In this document: one piece after another, positions 1-13,250 of the stretch
Numbering within the stretch: position 1 is the first letter of the stretch
Layout: every line of letters begins with the position of its first letter
DNA from: Omphiscola glabra
Taxonomy: Eukaryota; Mollusca; Gastropoda; Lymnaeidae
Direction: 5' to 3'
NCBI GenBank assembly: GCA_964017045.1
Contig: OZ024809.1
Location: 3,026,512-3,090,511 of the forward strand
Length of the DNA: 64,000 bases
The notes under the pieces: generated by a model
What the model saw: only the letters and a program-made list of their open reading frames with translations
Told to the model about the DNA's origin: nothing
Database searches by the model: none
Position numbers and translations under genes: made by a program

Positions 1-1
1 A

Positions 2-79
2 GGTAGTGGGACTGGATGAAATCTGATGGTAGTGAGACTGGGTGAAACTGATGGTAGTGAGACTGGGTGAAATCTAATT
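2..79. repeat. ~26-bp tandem repeat, cut by the window edge
   Basis: Three copies of GGTAGTGAGACTGGGTGAAA(TCTGAT); the array continues to the left of base 1. Confidence 0.8.
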
Positions 80-611
80 TATCCGCGAGATTTGGGTCAA
101 ACCCCAGCTACACCAAATGTCCTTATCAGTGAGATATACAGATTCATAGATCAGTCTAGGCTATCTCCAAAGAAAACTATCCTTCTGAAGTACTGAGGGC
201 TTGGCCACCTCAGTGCTGAAACTCTGCAATATACCATGACAGAAGTGCCGTAGCAGATACGAGACGGGAATGCCAACAAAACAAAAGGGACGTGGAATCG
301 AAAATCAAATCGGCCGGAAAAAAATACGAGTGTCATCGATTTTTAAATGTACACATAATCGTGTTAACGTAAGCCTTTTAAGTGTACCTCTGTGACAGGG
401 TAAACACGGGAAAGAATGTTACCAGTTAGACCACAGTTACCCAACTTTTCATTATCACTGTTAATTATTACCAGACCTAACATGGCCCCGTTTAGGTAAT
501 ACTGTATCAAATCCTAATCACAAAAAGGCTCATCAGTCTACATGATATATAAAAAAAACACTTGCGTACATGGGATTTGTATCTATAAATATATTTTTGT
601 ATGCATAAAAA

Positions 612-1337
612 GAGATGTGCCTGGCATGTTGTAATGGTACACAACAGTAACCCTAGGTGAGATATGCCTGTCAGTGTAATATTACACAACAGTAACTGTG
701 TGAGATGTGCCTGGCATGTTGTAATGTTACACAACAGTAACTCTATGTGGGATGTGCCTGGCATGTTGTAATGTTACACAACAGTAACTCTATGTGAGAT
801 GCGCCTGGCATGTTGTAATGTTACACAACAGTAACTCTAGGTGAGATGTGCCTGCGGCAGTGTAATGTTACACAACAGTAACTCTATGTGAGATGTGCCT
901 GGCATGTTGTAATGCTACACAACAGTAACTCTAGGTGAGATGTGCCTGCGGCAGTGTAATGTTACACAACAGTAACTCTATGTGAGATGTGCCTGCGGCA
1001 GTGTAATGTTACACAACAGTAACTCTATGTGAGATGTGCCTGGCATGTTGTAATGTTACACAACAGTAACTCTAGGTGAGATGTGCCTGCGGCAGTGTAA
1101 TGTTACACAACAGTAACTCTATGTGAGATGTGCCTGGCATGTTGTAATGTTACACAACAGTAACTCTATGTGAGATGTGCCTGGCATGTTGTAATGTTAC
1201 ACAACAGTAACTCTAGGTGAGATGTGCCTGGCATGTTGTAATGTTACACAACAGTAACTCTAGGTGAGATGTGCCTGGCAGTGTAATGTTACACAACAGT
1301 AACTAGTTGAGATGCCACTTGCATATTGTAATGTCAC
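612..1337. repeat. 47-bp minisatellite, about 15 copies
   Basis: Unit GAGATGTGCCTGGCATGTTG... ; each copy contains TGTTGTAATGTTACACAACA, whose arms TGTTGT/ACAACA can fold. A subtype has CCTGCGGCAG in place of CCTGGCATGT. Open frames here are repeat artefacts. Confidence 0.95.
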
Positions 1338-1747
1338 AGCTGATCTCTCATGTAATACTCAGCCCTAGTCAGCACGGCTGCGGTAATGAGCCAGTTATTA
1401 ATGGCCCTACTCTCCAACTGTTTCAAGCAGCAAGCACCTGTCACAGCACACAGATGGGCTTCTCAGTCATAACCTAAGGGCGAGGCGTCGATAGGGTTCA
1501 TGGAAAGGGGAATATACGCCCCGCCCCCTTTTAATTTGTCTCCAACTCCCCCCCCCCCCTTTTTTTTTCTCTTCTTTTCAGATTCAAAAATGTGTTCAAT
1601 TTAAATAACTGTTTTAACTCTGAAGAAACAATTAGGGCCCTTCTTACAGGCCCTAACCAAAATGTGCCCCTGAGTGTACCCCAGGGACGAATACAGAAAA
1701 AAATTCAGGTAATGTAGAAACTGGAGGACGGTACTTTTACGGTTCAA

Positions 1748-2070
1748 AACAATAAGACGGCTGCCATGTAAGATTCCAAACAATAAGACGGCTGCCACGT
1801 AAGATTCAAAATAAGACGGCTGCCACGTAAGATTCCAAACAATAAGACGGCTGCCACGTAAGATTCAAAATAAGACGGCTGCCACGTAAGATTCCAAACA
1901 ATAAGACGGCTGCCACGTAAGATTCAAAATAAGACGGCTGCCACGTAAGATTCAAAACAATAAGACGGCTGCCACGTAAGATTCAAAACAATAAGACGGC
2001 TGCCACGTAAGATTCAAAACAATACGACGGCTGCCACGTAAGATTCAAAATAATAAAACGGCTGCCATTT
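1748..2070. repeat. ~29/32-bp minisatellite, about 10 copies
   Basis: Core AAGACGGCTGCCACGTAAGA; spacer length alternates (TTCAAAAT versus TTCCAAACAAT), so adjacent units form dimers. Confidence 0.9.
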
Positions 2071-4105
2071 AGGTTGCGACATGGGTACCTTGAATGTTCT
2101 TCTAGCTGCTGCTGCTGACCGCTGATTATACATTGTATGTACACAGTCATAGATTTGATTAGATACGACATGACATCCCAATGTTAGAATTGTTCACATT
2201 AAAAACTTAATCTCATAGTTAGTGGCCAGGCCGGGTGGACAGATCAGGTCACGAGGTCGGAGGCAGACACGCACCACCACAATTGAACCAACAGAGAGCT
2301 AACGGTAACATTCATTCTCTGGACACGACGGTCAACTCAGTGACGCAACTGGCGGGGATCGGGGTGGTGGTGGTGGTGGACTTTTGATCTCGTCCGCTAT
2401 CTTCTCACTGAGACAGGGAAGAAGAGAGTTCAACTCATTCCAACGCTTCCTAGTCCCGGTCTTTCTATGTGTCTCTCTTCTACACACATCTCCCCCGCCC
2501 TCTCTCCAGTGCCGCCTCTGGAGTTCTACTTCGAGGACTTGATATCGATTCAAATGTAACAACTACAAGTCATCATTAAGCTTGGATTACACTTATCTAC
2601 CCTTGAAGCCCTTTCTAAAAAGGTTAATAAAAATGTCTCCTAGTTTGAGTGGTTCACAGCATTGTTGCATTTCTTAATCATGCTCACTTAATTTAATCGC
2701 TTAACATAAAGTTGGGGGGGGGGGGGGGGGTCGGCTGGCAGATGTTTGATGAGAGACACTGCGTGAGTCATATTCGAACTCCGTTGTATTTGCATAAACT
2801 AAACGCACTGTTTTCAGGTATGCAATGGCAACATTTCGGCTCACGGTAAGGTTCAAAGAAAGAAAAAAAGCTATATTTGAGAATTATGTACTTTTATTTT
2901 GGACTTGGTATCGTGAAAACTGTCAGAATGCCAGCCTCAATAACCAAATAATCCACCATAACTTTAAAAAAATCACATATTAGATATTGGCACCTCATGT
3001 CCAAAGTCCGGCTTTTACACACGTTCTGATGACGTCATTCTATAGTGACACACATACAAAAAGCACATAAAATCACGTGTCTGTACATGGAGTTTGTATG
3101 GGATGGATCACATCATATCCGTCTCCCTATCATTTGTGGATGTCAAGGTTTGGCTAAGCAAACAGGGACTGGATGACGATACCGCGAATGGTGAGGAAAG
3201 ATATTATTCAGAGTAAAACTGTTCATTTATATTTTAAAATCTATATTATTGGGCCTGGTTTAATCAACTTACTGGCATAGAGTTTAGAAACAACAAATAT
3301 GCATTTTAGAACCAACCCAAATTGGAAAAAGTAGGCGGCAACCGCGGGCCAACCACTCTGACAAACATTTGTACGTACCCCATAGTATAGATTGCATAAA
3401 TGTTCGGCAACAAAATATGGGAGACGGATACCTGTCAGCGGTCTGACATCGTACTATGAGAATATTTCGGCAACTCATTTGAAACATGTCTACCAGCATC
3501 GAAAGGAGGAGCATAAAAACACTACGCGAATGCCTACGTCGTTTCGCTGGAGACACTACCACCTTCCGAGGCACCCGCCTCCTTCCTACGCCGCTGGCCT
3601 GCAGCATTTGATAAGACGGGACACGAGCTCCAGCCAACACCGCTACTGCCCCGTGCTTCTCTTTGAAGATTAACAATGAACAGACGTTGACACTTTTTGT
3701 CCTTGGTTGAGGTGGACGAGTATCTCAGCTATGAAACTCGCAAACCTGTAACTAATATGAAAGAAGTCAATATGTTTTGATGCTTCGACTTATAAATCCA
3801 AATGTTTTCCGAACGAACGCGTTTATTTATAAACTAGAAATAAATCGCCAAACAAAGGCGACGGCAGTGCGTGAACTTCCCGTTTACTAAAGTAACTTGA
3901 CAAAATATTACATCAAGTCACGAACTTTGTCCAAAAAAAATTATCCCTATTACCGCTAACTTCTGGAATTTTGTTATGGGCGCCTGTTGAATTCAGCATT
4001 ACAGCCAGACATACATTCCTAGAGAATTGTTATGTCTGGGCTCACCGATTATTGATATTTCAAGAAGCATTTTAACTTGATATCGTTTTTCTTTTTTTTT
4101 TAATT
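2071..4105. other. Non-coding stretch with no identifiable gene
   Basis: Holds a 17-nt G run (2714-2730) and, at 3284-3676, overlapping open frames on both strands that match nothing I recognise. No splice-site-bounded exon was found. Confidence 0.6.
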
Positions 4106-4404
4106 GGCGTTCAAATTAGGCACCCCGATGGCGTCTACGGAAGATTTGGCGTTCAAATTAGGCACCCCGATGGCGTCTACGGAAGATTTGGCGTTCATAT
4201 TAGGCACCCCGATGGCATCTTCGGAAGATTTGGCGTTCATATTAGGCACCCCGATGGCGTCGACCGGAAGATTTGGCGTTCATATTAGGCACCCCGATGG
4301 CGTCTTCGGAAGATTTGGCGTTCATATTAGGCACCCCGATGGCGTCGATCGGAAGTTTTGGCGTTCATATTAGGCACCCCGATGGCGTCGACCGGAAGAT
4401 TTGC
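4106..4404. repeat. 42-bp minisatellite, 7 copies
   Basis: Unit GGCGTTCATATTAGGCACCC..., 42 bp, so a frame stays open (14 codons per unit) until 43-bp variants (GACCGG) shift it. Not evidence of a protein. Confidence 0.9.
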
Positions 4405-4622
4405 TTCTAAAATTCTCAGTGTTGTAATTAATTCCAAATTCAAACAACGTTTTATGCTTTCGCCTTGCTATTTCAGCCAGCGAGAACGACACCATCGTGT
4501 CCTTGCGACAATCGGCTGACGGAGGCCAAAACATCTCTAAGCCATCATTTCGTCAGAATAAATTATAAGAGGGTTTGGCTGCGATGGGGCTGTTAAGAAT
4601 GAGACGCAAACAATTTGTCTCG

Positions 4623-4763
4623 TTTCTTATGTATCACCCAACCCCCATTAGTCTGGGTGGCATGTAACGTTCCGGACAAGACATCTAAATAACCAACTAT
4701 CACTATCATGGTCCTTTCTTATGTATCACCCAACCCCCATTAGTCTGGGTGGCATGTAACGTT
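4623..4763. repeat. 49-bp direct repeat, two copies, 42-bp spacer
   Basis: Identical copies at 4623-4672 and 4715-4763, each with CACCCA...TGGGTG inverted arms. Confidence 0.85.
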
Positions 4764-6527
4764 TCGTTGTGATTCTATTTGTATAATTTCCAACTTACGA
4801 CAATTCTCTTCCTATGCTTCACAGAGATGCGTGTATCATGATTTGAAATGCAATACAAAACCAGTGACAGAAGCCATCAATAAAATCTGCCTAACATAAT
4901 CCACCGCACAAACAGCTCCTGGCGTAGATAAGTCAACTGTCCAAAAACATAATGGGCAATACGAGAGCTGGCTGTCTTTAAAACACAAGACCAGGTGTAT
5001 TTCTACCTATGACACTGACAACACTGGCGCCACTGTCACCGAACTGTGACAACATTATTATGTAAACAACTCGGTGCTACCAACATTTCAACTATAACAA
5101 CATATGATTAAAACTAAAACTGGTCGTCACATAGGAGGCTTTATCACGACCGAGGGCACTGGACACACGAATAATCCTGTCACGAATTAAAGTTTACCAA
5201 GACATTCCCACACAAAACAAAACATGAGCAGGTGTGAAATGTGGACATCCAAACAAGCCGTGCGAGAGGGTAAGACGCTATCCGTGTAGTGGAGACACAC
5301 ACCACTATCTGTCTCGACTCTCTACGCCTGTGTGAATTTCAAAAAAAAATATTTAAAAGTAAGCTCTGCATACACACAATAATCTCCACTCAACGACTGC
5401 CGGGGCGTAACATGACCCCATGGTGACACGCGCGACGTACGACCCAACGGGAGGCAGAGGCGTACCTCAGGTATGCGAAGGGTGGTTCTACCAACGAGGG
5501 GTCTCAAACTCGCATGCAGCCCATCCCGCTTCCTTGCGAGGCCCGCTAAGTGACTGACACATACAGAGGATAATCCTAAATGATGAAATAGAAACGTTTG
5601 TTGCACTGCAACTTGCAGTCGTAGTTTGGGTACCGGGTAGTTTGAGTTCAAACTTCGCTTATTTCCGCTCCATGCGCGGGGAATGGAGTCCACCTTTTGA
5701 ATTGATCAAAATCGACATAAACAAATAAAGAATTAAATAATTTAACAGTACACCATTTAGAAGCATGGCCAGTCTAACCATTCTCCAGCCAACCTTCGTA
5801 ACTTCTTATTAAGTATGATCCCATTAATAAATTTTAAAAAAATCTATTTTGCTGCGCAGTAATTTGTCAAGTTTAAAAACCTTGAACGGTTCTAAGGGCC
5901 AAACAGTTGAAGTTTTCAGTACTGTCGCAGTTGATCCTGGGTTAAATGAAGGTGTGTATATAAACATCCCAGCTGATAAGAGTGGTAGTAGTCATCTCGT
6001 CATGACAGCTGTTATTGGTTACTGAGTGTGTCATTTGTGGAAGGCTTGTCATGCAATAATGGCGGCTAAAAATAGTTAACCCGGATGTGCTTCTTCTGTT
6101 ACAATTTGAGGGTTTTTTTAATTAAAAAAAGAAATACTCGGTATATTACAATAAGAAGCTGAGACGAGAAGTCCTGGCAACTGGCAAAACTGTCAAAATG
6201 AACCCCGCTAATAATCCAAAGACTACAAGCAACAGGTCAGCAATGTATTGAGTCAGAGGTTCCCAAACCGTTTCGAATTAAGACGCTTTTGTCCCCTCCA
6301 GGTTTCCCCCAAGGTGCCCTATGTCAAAATCTATCAAGAGCACCGCGAGATAGAGAATTGTTCAAGTGTATCCGCTGGTGGTGCTCCTGTGATGATTTGT
6401 GCCTCTGTCAATTAAATTATACAAATAAATAAGTTGAATAAAAGATTTGACACAACACCTAACCTCGCCATCTCGCTACGGAATATCGCAAGGCCATCCT
6501 CACACCCAGCGCCACCTCTTGAAACAT
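4764..6527. other. Non-coding stretch with possible hAT relic
   Basis: A 123-codon minus frame (5693-5322) covers sequence with GGGTCTCAAACTCGCATGCA and GAGGCCCGC, a pattern of hAT-type repeats. No gene supported. Confidence 0.5.
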
Positions 6528-6832
6528 GAAGAGAGTTGATACCGGATCCAGTGGGACACATGAAGAGAGTTGATACCGGATCCAGTGGGACACATGAAGA
6601 GAGTTGATACCGGATCCAGTGGGACAAATGAAGAGAGTTGATACCGGATCCAGTGGGACACATGAAGAGAGTTGATACCGGATCCAGTGGGACACATGAA
6701 GAGAGTTGATACCGGATCCAGTGGGACACATGAAGAGAGTTGATACCGGATCCAGTGGGACACATGAAAGAGTTGATACCGGATCCAGTGGGACACATGA
6801 AGAGAGTTGATACCGGATCCAGTGGGACACTC
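6528..6832. repeat. 34-bp minisatellite, 9 copies
   Basis: Unit GAAGAGAGTTGATACCGGAT(CCAGTGGGACACAT). Because 34 is not a multiple of three, all three minus frames stay open in turn; the open frames are artefacts. Confidence 0.95.
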
Positions 6833-7059
6833 TCAAATGACATTTTTAAAAATAGCTCGACTATGACTACGGCCCCCCCCCCCCCCCAATGCTCTCCGAA
6901 TTATACACCGGACCTATGTCAAGGCCGTACAAAAAAATATGTCACCCAAAAAATGAACAACAAACCAAGCAACTTGACTTCAGTGTTCACAACTAAGGTC
7001 CATATTCAATATGTCACCCTCAGTCCTCTGACTTTCTAACAGTGGCCTGAAATGATTCC

Positions 7060-9400
7060 CCCCCCCCCCACACACACACACACAACCAGCCCACCAGAAG
7101 CGTCAGGTGGCTCTATAACTAACTGCACCACCGTAAGTAAACGAAGAGCTGGGAAATTCGGTAACATCGGAATGTCCCCCGTGTTTTACAGCGTTGCATC
7201 ACGACCCTCGCTACGCTAACCAACATGAACCAAGTGTACCAAGGGACCGCCCATTAGCACACAATTTGAGACATCATAAGAATACATCATCACAACAAAT
7301 GTGTGTGACACCCCCCCCCCTTTTTTTTTTCCCCTCCTAGAGGTGTGACGTCGTGACACGTGAAATTAAATTGAGATTATCTTTATCCTTCCTTGCAGCC
7401 TCCCCAGACCTAATTTGCCCGCATCCTGCCCTAAATACTCAGATCTACTTAATCCTCCTCACGTCGTGTCTGTACTTACTCCTCCTTACGTCGTGTCTGT
7501 TCTTAATCCTCCTCACGTCGTGTCTGTTCAGATTTGAACGATTCTCCCAACCATTTTAACTAGGTTGCCGGAAATTCGTTCAAATGCAATTTGTTTGATT
7601 GGAATTCTGTTCGAACGGAAGTCAACATTGAAATAGTGGTGGGCAAAACATAAATTTTATCATCAATTTAACTTGCACCGTCCTTTAAATTAATATACAT
7701 GATAAAAATAATATATCCACATAAAAAAAAATTCATCCGCATATGTGATGGCATCGCGGACTAACACGTTTACCTTCCTTGTCGTCCATTTTTAGAATAA
7801 AAGGACTACTGGTTGAACCGTTCCCTAAACACCAAGTGCACTCAAGTTCTGTTGGCACTGGTGCCAGTAAGCAAAATAATTTTGAGAATCACTGGTCGGA
7901 AAATCTCGAAACTTTCAAAAGGTCATTCTCTTTAAAAAGTCGTACGAGCTAAAGAACGTTTACTACTACATCTACTTAGGCTTAACTGCGAAGACGAGAT
8001 ATCTGTCCAGAGATTCACTAAAAACAAATACCTACTTAACGGGTCTGATACCTCATTTAAGAATTTAAGTTAAGAGCAGCATTCGCGGCCGCTAATGACG
8101 TCAATCGATTCATAAGAATCTGTGTCCTTATCAATCTGCCAGCCCCCACCCCCACCCCAAAAAAAAACCTTTTTAAATTGAATCGCTTCATTCTTTAACT
8201 TTAATCCCAGGCGAGTGTTTACCCAACTTTCACCAGCACCTGGAACTTTGATGGCACACGTCACTCAAGGATACAGCTTGGGGGGACGAGGAGGGGGTGT
8301 AACAGTATACGGACGTTAAAAGCGTGTGTTACGTCGAAATACAGTTTAGTTTATTCACCCCCCCCCCCAATCGGGCTTGACCTTGTCAGATGTCCACTCC
8401 ACCTTCCAGTGGAGAGTGAAAAGACCCGTCTGTACTGAGATATTAATAACTTGGGCTTAACCTGGTGCATTTTTTACACCAAGTCCGGGTGTTTTGAGAA
8501 AATACCCGGTGGGTATAACAAAATTAAAATGTTACAAAATTAGTTAACTTCTCACTTTCTATAATATGCAATGAAAGCTACAGCGCTATGTCGTAGTGAG
8601 GGTGTATTGCTTTCGTCCATCGGAGGCGGGTTAAGTGTACGAAGTCAGGAAGTTGGTCAAAATTGAGGTGCAAGATTTCGCCCGCAGCGGCCACTCAAAG
8701 GTCAGTGGAGGTTACCTTCCTCACTGGTGACTTACTGATCATGAAGGGTTGAATCGTCACCTGGCTTGAGTTACCACGTTTGTCTGACGAAGAGGGCACG
8801 TCCAAAATTGAGTCACAATATTTAACAAATAAACAACAAAATAGACAAAATTGCACGCTAAATTAAGCGTATAAAAATGTCCAGTGCTCTAGGCGTACAA
8901 TGGCAATTCGGTGTGTACATGAGGGACTGAATTCCACTTCCAGCCAGACCTGTTTACCCCCGGTTAGTGTCAGTCATTTTCGGCTCTCAAAAACGTAGTT
9001 TCAAGCGCCAAAGAGTAGTTTGATTTGGGCAATGAGCGCGCCGGGGGGGGGGGGGGGGGGGGGGGTCCAATCAAAACTACAGCGGCTACGACGAACCAAA
9101 ATACAGGTTGTGTCAGGAAATCTACTCAGCTGCTTATACAAGTTAACAAAAATATATATAGTATTAGTATAGAATTTATGGTTCTCCGATTTGTTGAAGG
9201 ATTTTGTTCTAACCGATTGCTACGGCGTTAACACAAAAAAAGGCGTCAAGCTTTTACTGAAAACACCCCAATTATTGATTTGTTGTTAAGTGTTACCCAA
9301 ATTTTATTAAAAATAAACCAAACAAAAGAAGGAAAAAAACGACACCGTAGTTTTTTTTTTTTTAGGTTCGTCGTAGCGCCGTAGTCTTCGGCTTAAAAAC
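7060..9400. other. Non-coding stretch rich in C/G homopolymers
   Basis: C runs near 7058-7069, 7310-7320 and 8358-8368, and a 23-nt G run at 9043-9065. Nothing else recognised. Confidence 0.6.
7443..7531. repeat. ~27-bp tandem repeat, 3 copies
   Basis: TTAATCCTCCTCACGTCGTG followed by TCTGTT, repeated with small changes. Confidence 0.8.
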
Positions 9401-9404
9401 GTAG

Positions 9405-9493
9405 CTACTACTACGGCGAAAGTGTAGGGGTCAACCACTACGGCGAAAGTGTAGGGGTCAACCACTACGGCGAAAGTGTAGGGGCCAACCATG
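9405..9493. repeat. 27-bp tandem repeat, 3 copies
   Basis: ACTACGGCGAAAGTGTAGGG followed by GTCAACC. Confidence 0.85.
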
Positions 9494-9576
9494 GCCGTGA
9501 TAGTGGAACAAGGTATGTTAAGGCCTTGAATTTTTGAATTTTTTAAATTCCACATCTTTTCTAGGATTTGCCCTGA

Positions 9577-9912
9577 CGAATACCCCGTATCTCCACGAAT
9601 ACCCCGTATCTCCACGAATACCCCGTATCTCCACGAATACCCCGTATCTCCACGAATACCCCCCGTATCTCCACGAATACCCCCCGTATCTCCACGAATA
9701 CCCCCCGTATCTCCACGAATACCCCCCGTATCTCCACGAATACCCCGTATCTCCACGAATACCCCGTATCTCCACGAATACCCCGTATCTCCACGAATAC
9801 CCCGTATCTCCACGAATACCCCGTATCTCCACGAATACCCCGTATCTCCACGAATACCCCGTATCTCCACGACTACCCCGTATCTCCACGAATACCCCGT
9901 ATCTCCACGAAC
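9577..9912. repeat. 19-bp minisatellite, about 17 copies
   Basis: Unit TACCCCGTATCTCCACGAA; a central block of about four units has six C's (21 bp) instead of four. Confidence 0.95.
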
Positions 9913-10390
9913 CAACGACGAAACTGGATCTCCTTAAAATAAAACTAAATTCATAAAAACTGTTTGGTGGAGAAGCCTTCAGTGACCCAGGACTATAAAT
10001 TTTCACGCTTGACCTATTTCTGTAATGCGACACCACGGCTGGCAGGGGCTTTACCATACCCTTGTTTGGAACATCCCTGAAGAAAGCTACGGTGCGTTAA
10101 GAAACCTGTACAGTACCGGTGTACAACATATTTAGGGTTAATTCTGAGCACACGCATGAGGATACGAATGTGCATGGCAAACGAAGTGGCAATACATTTT
10201 CAGAACCCATTAGTTTATAACAATTAAGTTAAGACGGCGACTAACATAACTCTGCGACGTTGTGTGATTTGTATACAAAGCCGGGTAGAGCAAAGTCGAG
10301 ACTTTATTGTCCAGAGTTGCCAAAATATCCCAGAAATGGTTGTAATTTTGAAAGGTTATAAGGGAAATGTATTGACGAAGCCATTCTTCT

Positions 10391-10559
10391 ATACTATATA
10401 TATATATATATATATATTAAATCCAGAAAATGAGAAACCGTCTGAGCCTTGATCAAAATTCACGGGTTTTAAATCTTATAATCTTCTATTCATATACATT
10501 AACTCCACCCCCCCCCCCCAAAACACACACACACACACACAATTGCCCCCCCCCCCCCA
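10391..10559. repeat. Simple repeats: (TA)n, poly-C, (CA)n, poly-C
   Basis: (TA)n at about 10394-10418, C runs at 10508-10519 and 10546-10558, and (CA)n between them at about 10523-10540. Confidence 0.9.
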
Positions 10560-11202
10560 ACTCAATCCTTTTTTCCAGATGCAACGGATAAATCCGCATA
10601 AAAAGAACTCCTTGAATGAGATTAATAATAGTGTTACCGAAATTAGTTTCCGTGAAATTGGAGTTAGGTATCGCTTTAATTATACGTTTACAGGTAGCCT
10701 CGAACCGAAGCCTTATCTTGGCCCGGGCCATTAACTTTATTGACGGGAGTTCAGCTGAACATGAAGAAGCGATGAATGGAGAACTTTAGCGGAACAAATG
10801 ACATTGTCTGTGGTTGTGATAGATGGAGGGATAAGGTCAGGTGAAGTATGCTTGACGAGATCGGTACAAACATGCATACGACCGTGGCAGTTGTCCGGTA
10901 CATTAGACATTAGGATTGAATTATTTCTGTATAGATAATAGTCTGTGATGTGTGATTTAAAAACTAAAATTTTGGACAGGTATTTTTTTATTTTTTTTTT
11001 TTAAATTTTTTAAAATTTTGGTCCCGTAGTTTTATTCTGAAGGACAGTTATAATTTTATATCTACATTTTGGACTGTAGTGCACAATTGGCCAATAGATA
11101 AAGAAACTGAACGTTTAAACGTCTCATTTTAAAATACTTTTTGGACTTCTTACCACACTTTAACATTGTAGGCAATGCAGAGGCTAGGAGAAAAAAACGG
11201 TC

Positions 11203-11493
11203 TCCTAGACTCTGACATTGTTTTCTATGGCCATACGAAGGGGACCTACTCCTAGACTCTGACATTGTTTTCTATGGCCATACGAAGGGGACCTACTCCT
11301 AGACTCTGACATTGTTTTCTATGGCCATACGAAGGGGACCTACTCCTAGACTCTGACATTGTTTTCTATGGCCATACGAAGGGGACCTACTCCTAGACTC
11401 TGACATTGTTTTCTATGGCCATACGAAGGGGACCTACTCCTAGACTCTGACATTGTTTTCTATGGCCATACGAAGGGGACCTACTCCTAGACA
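11203..11493. repeat. 47-bp minisatellite, 6 copies
   Basis: Unit TCCTAGACTCTGACATTGTT... with almost no divergence between copies. CTAGGAG at 11184 can pair with the CTCCTAG that opens the array. Confidence 0.95.
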
Positions 11494-11982
11494 ACGTTCC
11501 ATACGCCACAGTGGAATCATTCAGTTACTGCTAATAAAGTGTTAACATTAATTCACGTCAACACCTCGCCCCGGAATAGAGAACAAGGCACCCTTACGAA
11601 ATCTACTCTATATCAACCAGAGCTGGAATATTTGTTTAATCTATCAAATTGGGAAAGTGTCCCTCCAGCTGGAATGCTCCGATCTTTCTAACTGAAATAT
11701 TTTTCAAAAAAACTAAAACTTAAAAAAAAAAAGAGTTCAAACATCTCAATATTTTTAATGGGCGTATATCGATGGTGGGTAGGTGTTTATATGGAATAAT
11801 AGAGAACGTATGTTCCTAGTCAGCGAATAAAGGACGACTTTAAAGTCAAGTAACCATTAACTTCAAACTTTCAAAGAATATTAATTCCATATTCTTCCTC
11901 TTTGTACATAACTGTTGACAAATAAAGGAATATATTTGTAACAATTTTCTCACTGACGACTGTGAGAAAAATTTGAACACTT

Positions 11983-12083
11983 AAAAAAAAAAAAAAAAAA
12001 TTAATGGCCAGAATGGGGATTGAGCTCACAAGTCTCCTAAAGCCAGCGACCTGCCAGCGTGATCACCAACTGCTGCTAGTAAG
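11983..12083 (-). mobile_element. tRNA-like relic with a T-run terminator
   Basis: On the minus strand AGCAGCAGTTGGTGATCACG (A-box-like) is followed by GTGAGCTCAATCCCC (B-box-like) and then a long T run, a natural Pol III terminator. No complete cloverleaf could be drawn, so it is a relic or SINE rather than a tRNA gene. Confidence 0.35.
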
Positions 12084-12089
12084 CTTATA

Positions 12090-13080
12090 ATACTGCCAGT
12101 GTTCAAATACTCCTCAAGAGATTAGCTCTCAATGTTGTGGTGATCATGTGTTATAAACTTACCGTGACTAATAGTACTAATAGTAATAGAGATGTCAAAG
12201 AGAGCACTGTCATAGTGCATATAACCTGAACTATGTCAAGGGTATGAAATCAATGTAGTTATGTTTGTAAGTAAATCATGTTGAGTTAGAGAGTATACGT
12301 GTAGCGTTGTATATTGTGCGTGAATGTTATGACGTATTTGGGTAGGGGAAGTGACGCGGTAGTTTAGTGTAGTGTAGGGAGTGGAATGTAGATGGCGGTT
12401 GGACAAAAGGATGTTGAATAGTGATGTTGTAGAACCTTAGGGAAGAGAGCTGAGTGCCTTGTGTTTCCTGATAATTAAAGTTATATATAGTTATGAAAAG
12501 GACTTGAGTTGTTATTGTTACTAATGATTGAATTATTGGAAGAACTTGATTGAATGATCCAATCCTGAGGACATAGAAGTTGACAAACTATTAATAGAGA
12601 TTTACTTTTGGATTATTATTTTTTTCACTCCCAAACTACATAGTTGGTATTATTATATGACTGTCATTGCTATTGGGGGATGAGTGCAAGTATATAAGTT
12701 TAACTGATGGGCAATATGTACAAATTTAACAGATAGAAATGCATACAAATTCTAGTAATGTGAAATGTATACACGTTTAACTGAGGGTTAGGTTACAGCG
12801 AGAATAGAGTAGATCTGTAAAATGGAATTAAGGGGCATGCAACAGATATGATGAGATGTGTATAACTGACTAAATAGCTACAATCTATACACGAAGGCCA
12901 GAAGGCCATCCTATAACAGAGCAAAGAACTAATCAGTGCGCTGGTTAAATAATAGACACAACCCCCTTTTCCAGAACGCTGTCAATTAAGCTTTATCCCC
13001 TCACACCTTCAGTTCCATCAAATTCATTTGAAAACACAGACAAAATTAGGTCAATAATGCTGGCCAAATCAAGAAATTTT
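12090..13080. other. Non-coding, AT-rich stretch
   Basis: No frame or splice-bounded exon. G-rich sequence with GTAGTTTAGTGTAGTGTAGG near 12360-12400 could be retroelement leader, unproven. Confidence 0.4.
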
Positions 13081-13094
13081 AAATCCACCGTATG

Positions 13095-13250
13095 AAGTCA
13101 TCAATTATAGCCTTACGAAGTCATTAATTATAGCCTTACAAAGCCATGAGTTATTGCCTTACAAAGTCATCAATTATAGCCTTACGGAGTCATAGATTAT
13201 AGCCTAACGAAGTCATCACTTAAAGCCTTACGAAGTCATCAATTACAGGT
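13095..13250. repeat. ~23-24-bp degenerate tandem repeat, about 6-7 copies
   Basis: Unit AAGTCATCAATTATAGCCTT(ACG), just downstream of the donor of the possible exon at 13503-13606. Confidence 0.85.

Noticed and set aside
612..1337. Regular repeats and spacers resembling a CRISPR array
   Set aside because: Units are contiguous variants of one sequence with no unique spacers, and the genome is eukaryotic.
3284..3676. Overlapping frames of 130 (minus) and 93 (plus) codons
   Set aside because: Both strands open over the same GC-richer stretch, no recognisable domain and no bordering exons.
4475..4567. Possible terminal exon after TTGCTATTTCAG
   Set aside because: Two of three frames stay open and no upstream exon or homology supports either.
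5322..5693. 123-codon minus frame
   Set aside because: No start context, no splice sites and sequence typical of a dispersed hAT-like repeat.
6412..6843. Three long overlapping minus-strand frames of 98-143 codons
   Set aside because: They are the three frames of a 34-bp minisatellite; openness follows from the unit lacking stops, not from coding.
9307..10057. Frames up to 202 codons on both strands
   Set aside because: Produced by the 19/21-bp CCCCGTATCTCCACGAA array.
10543..10734. Frames on both strands after a C-rich run
   Set aside because: No domain, no conserved motif; a candidate acceptor before 10579 lacks any partner donor.
12130..12700. Solo LTR in the GT-rich stretch
   Set aside because: Retroelement-leader-like composition, but no TG...CA ends with a duplication and no clear TATA/poly(A) pair.
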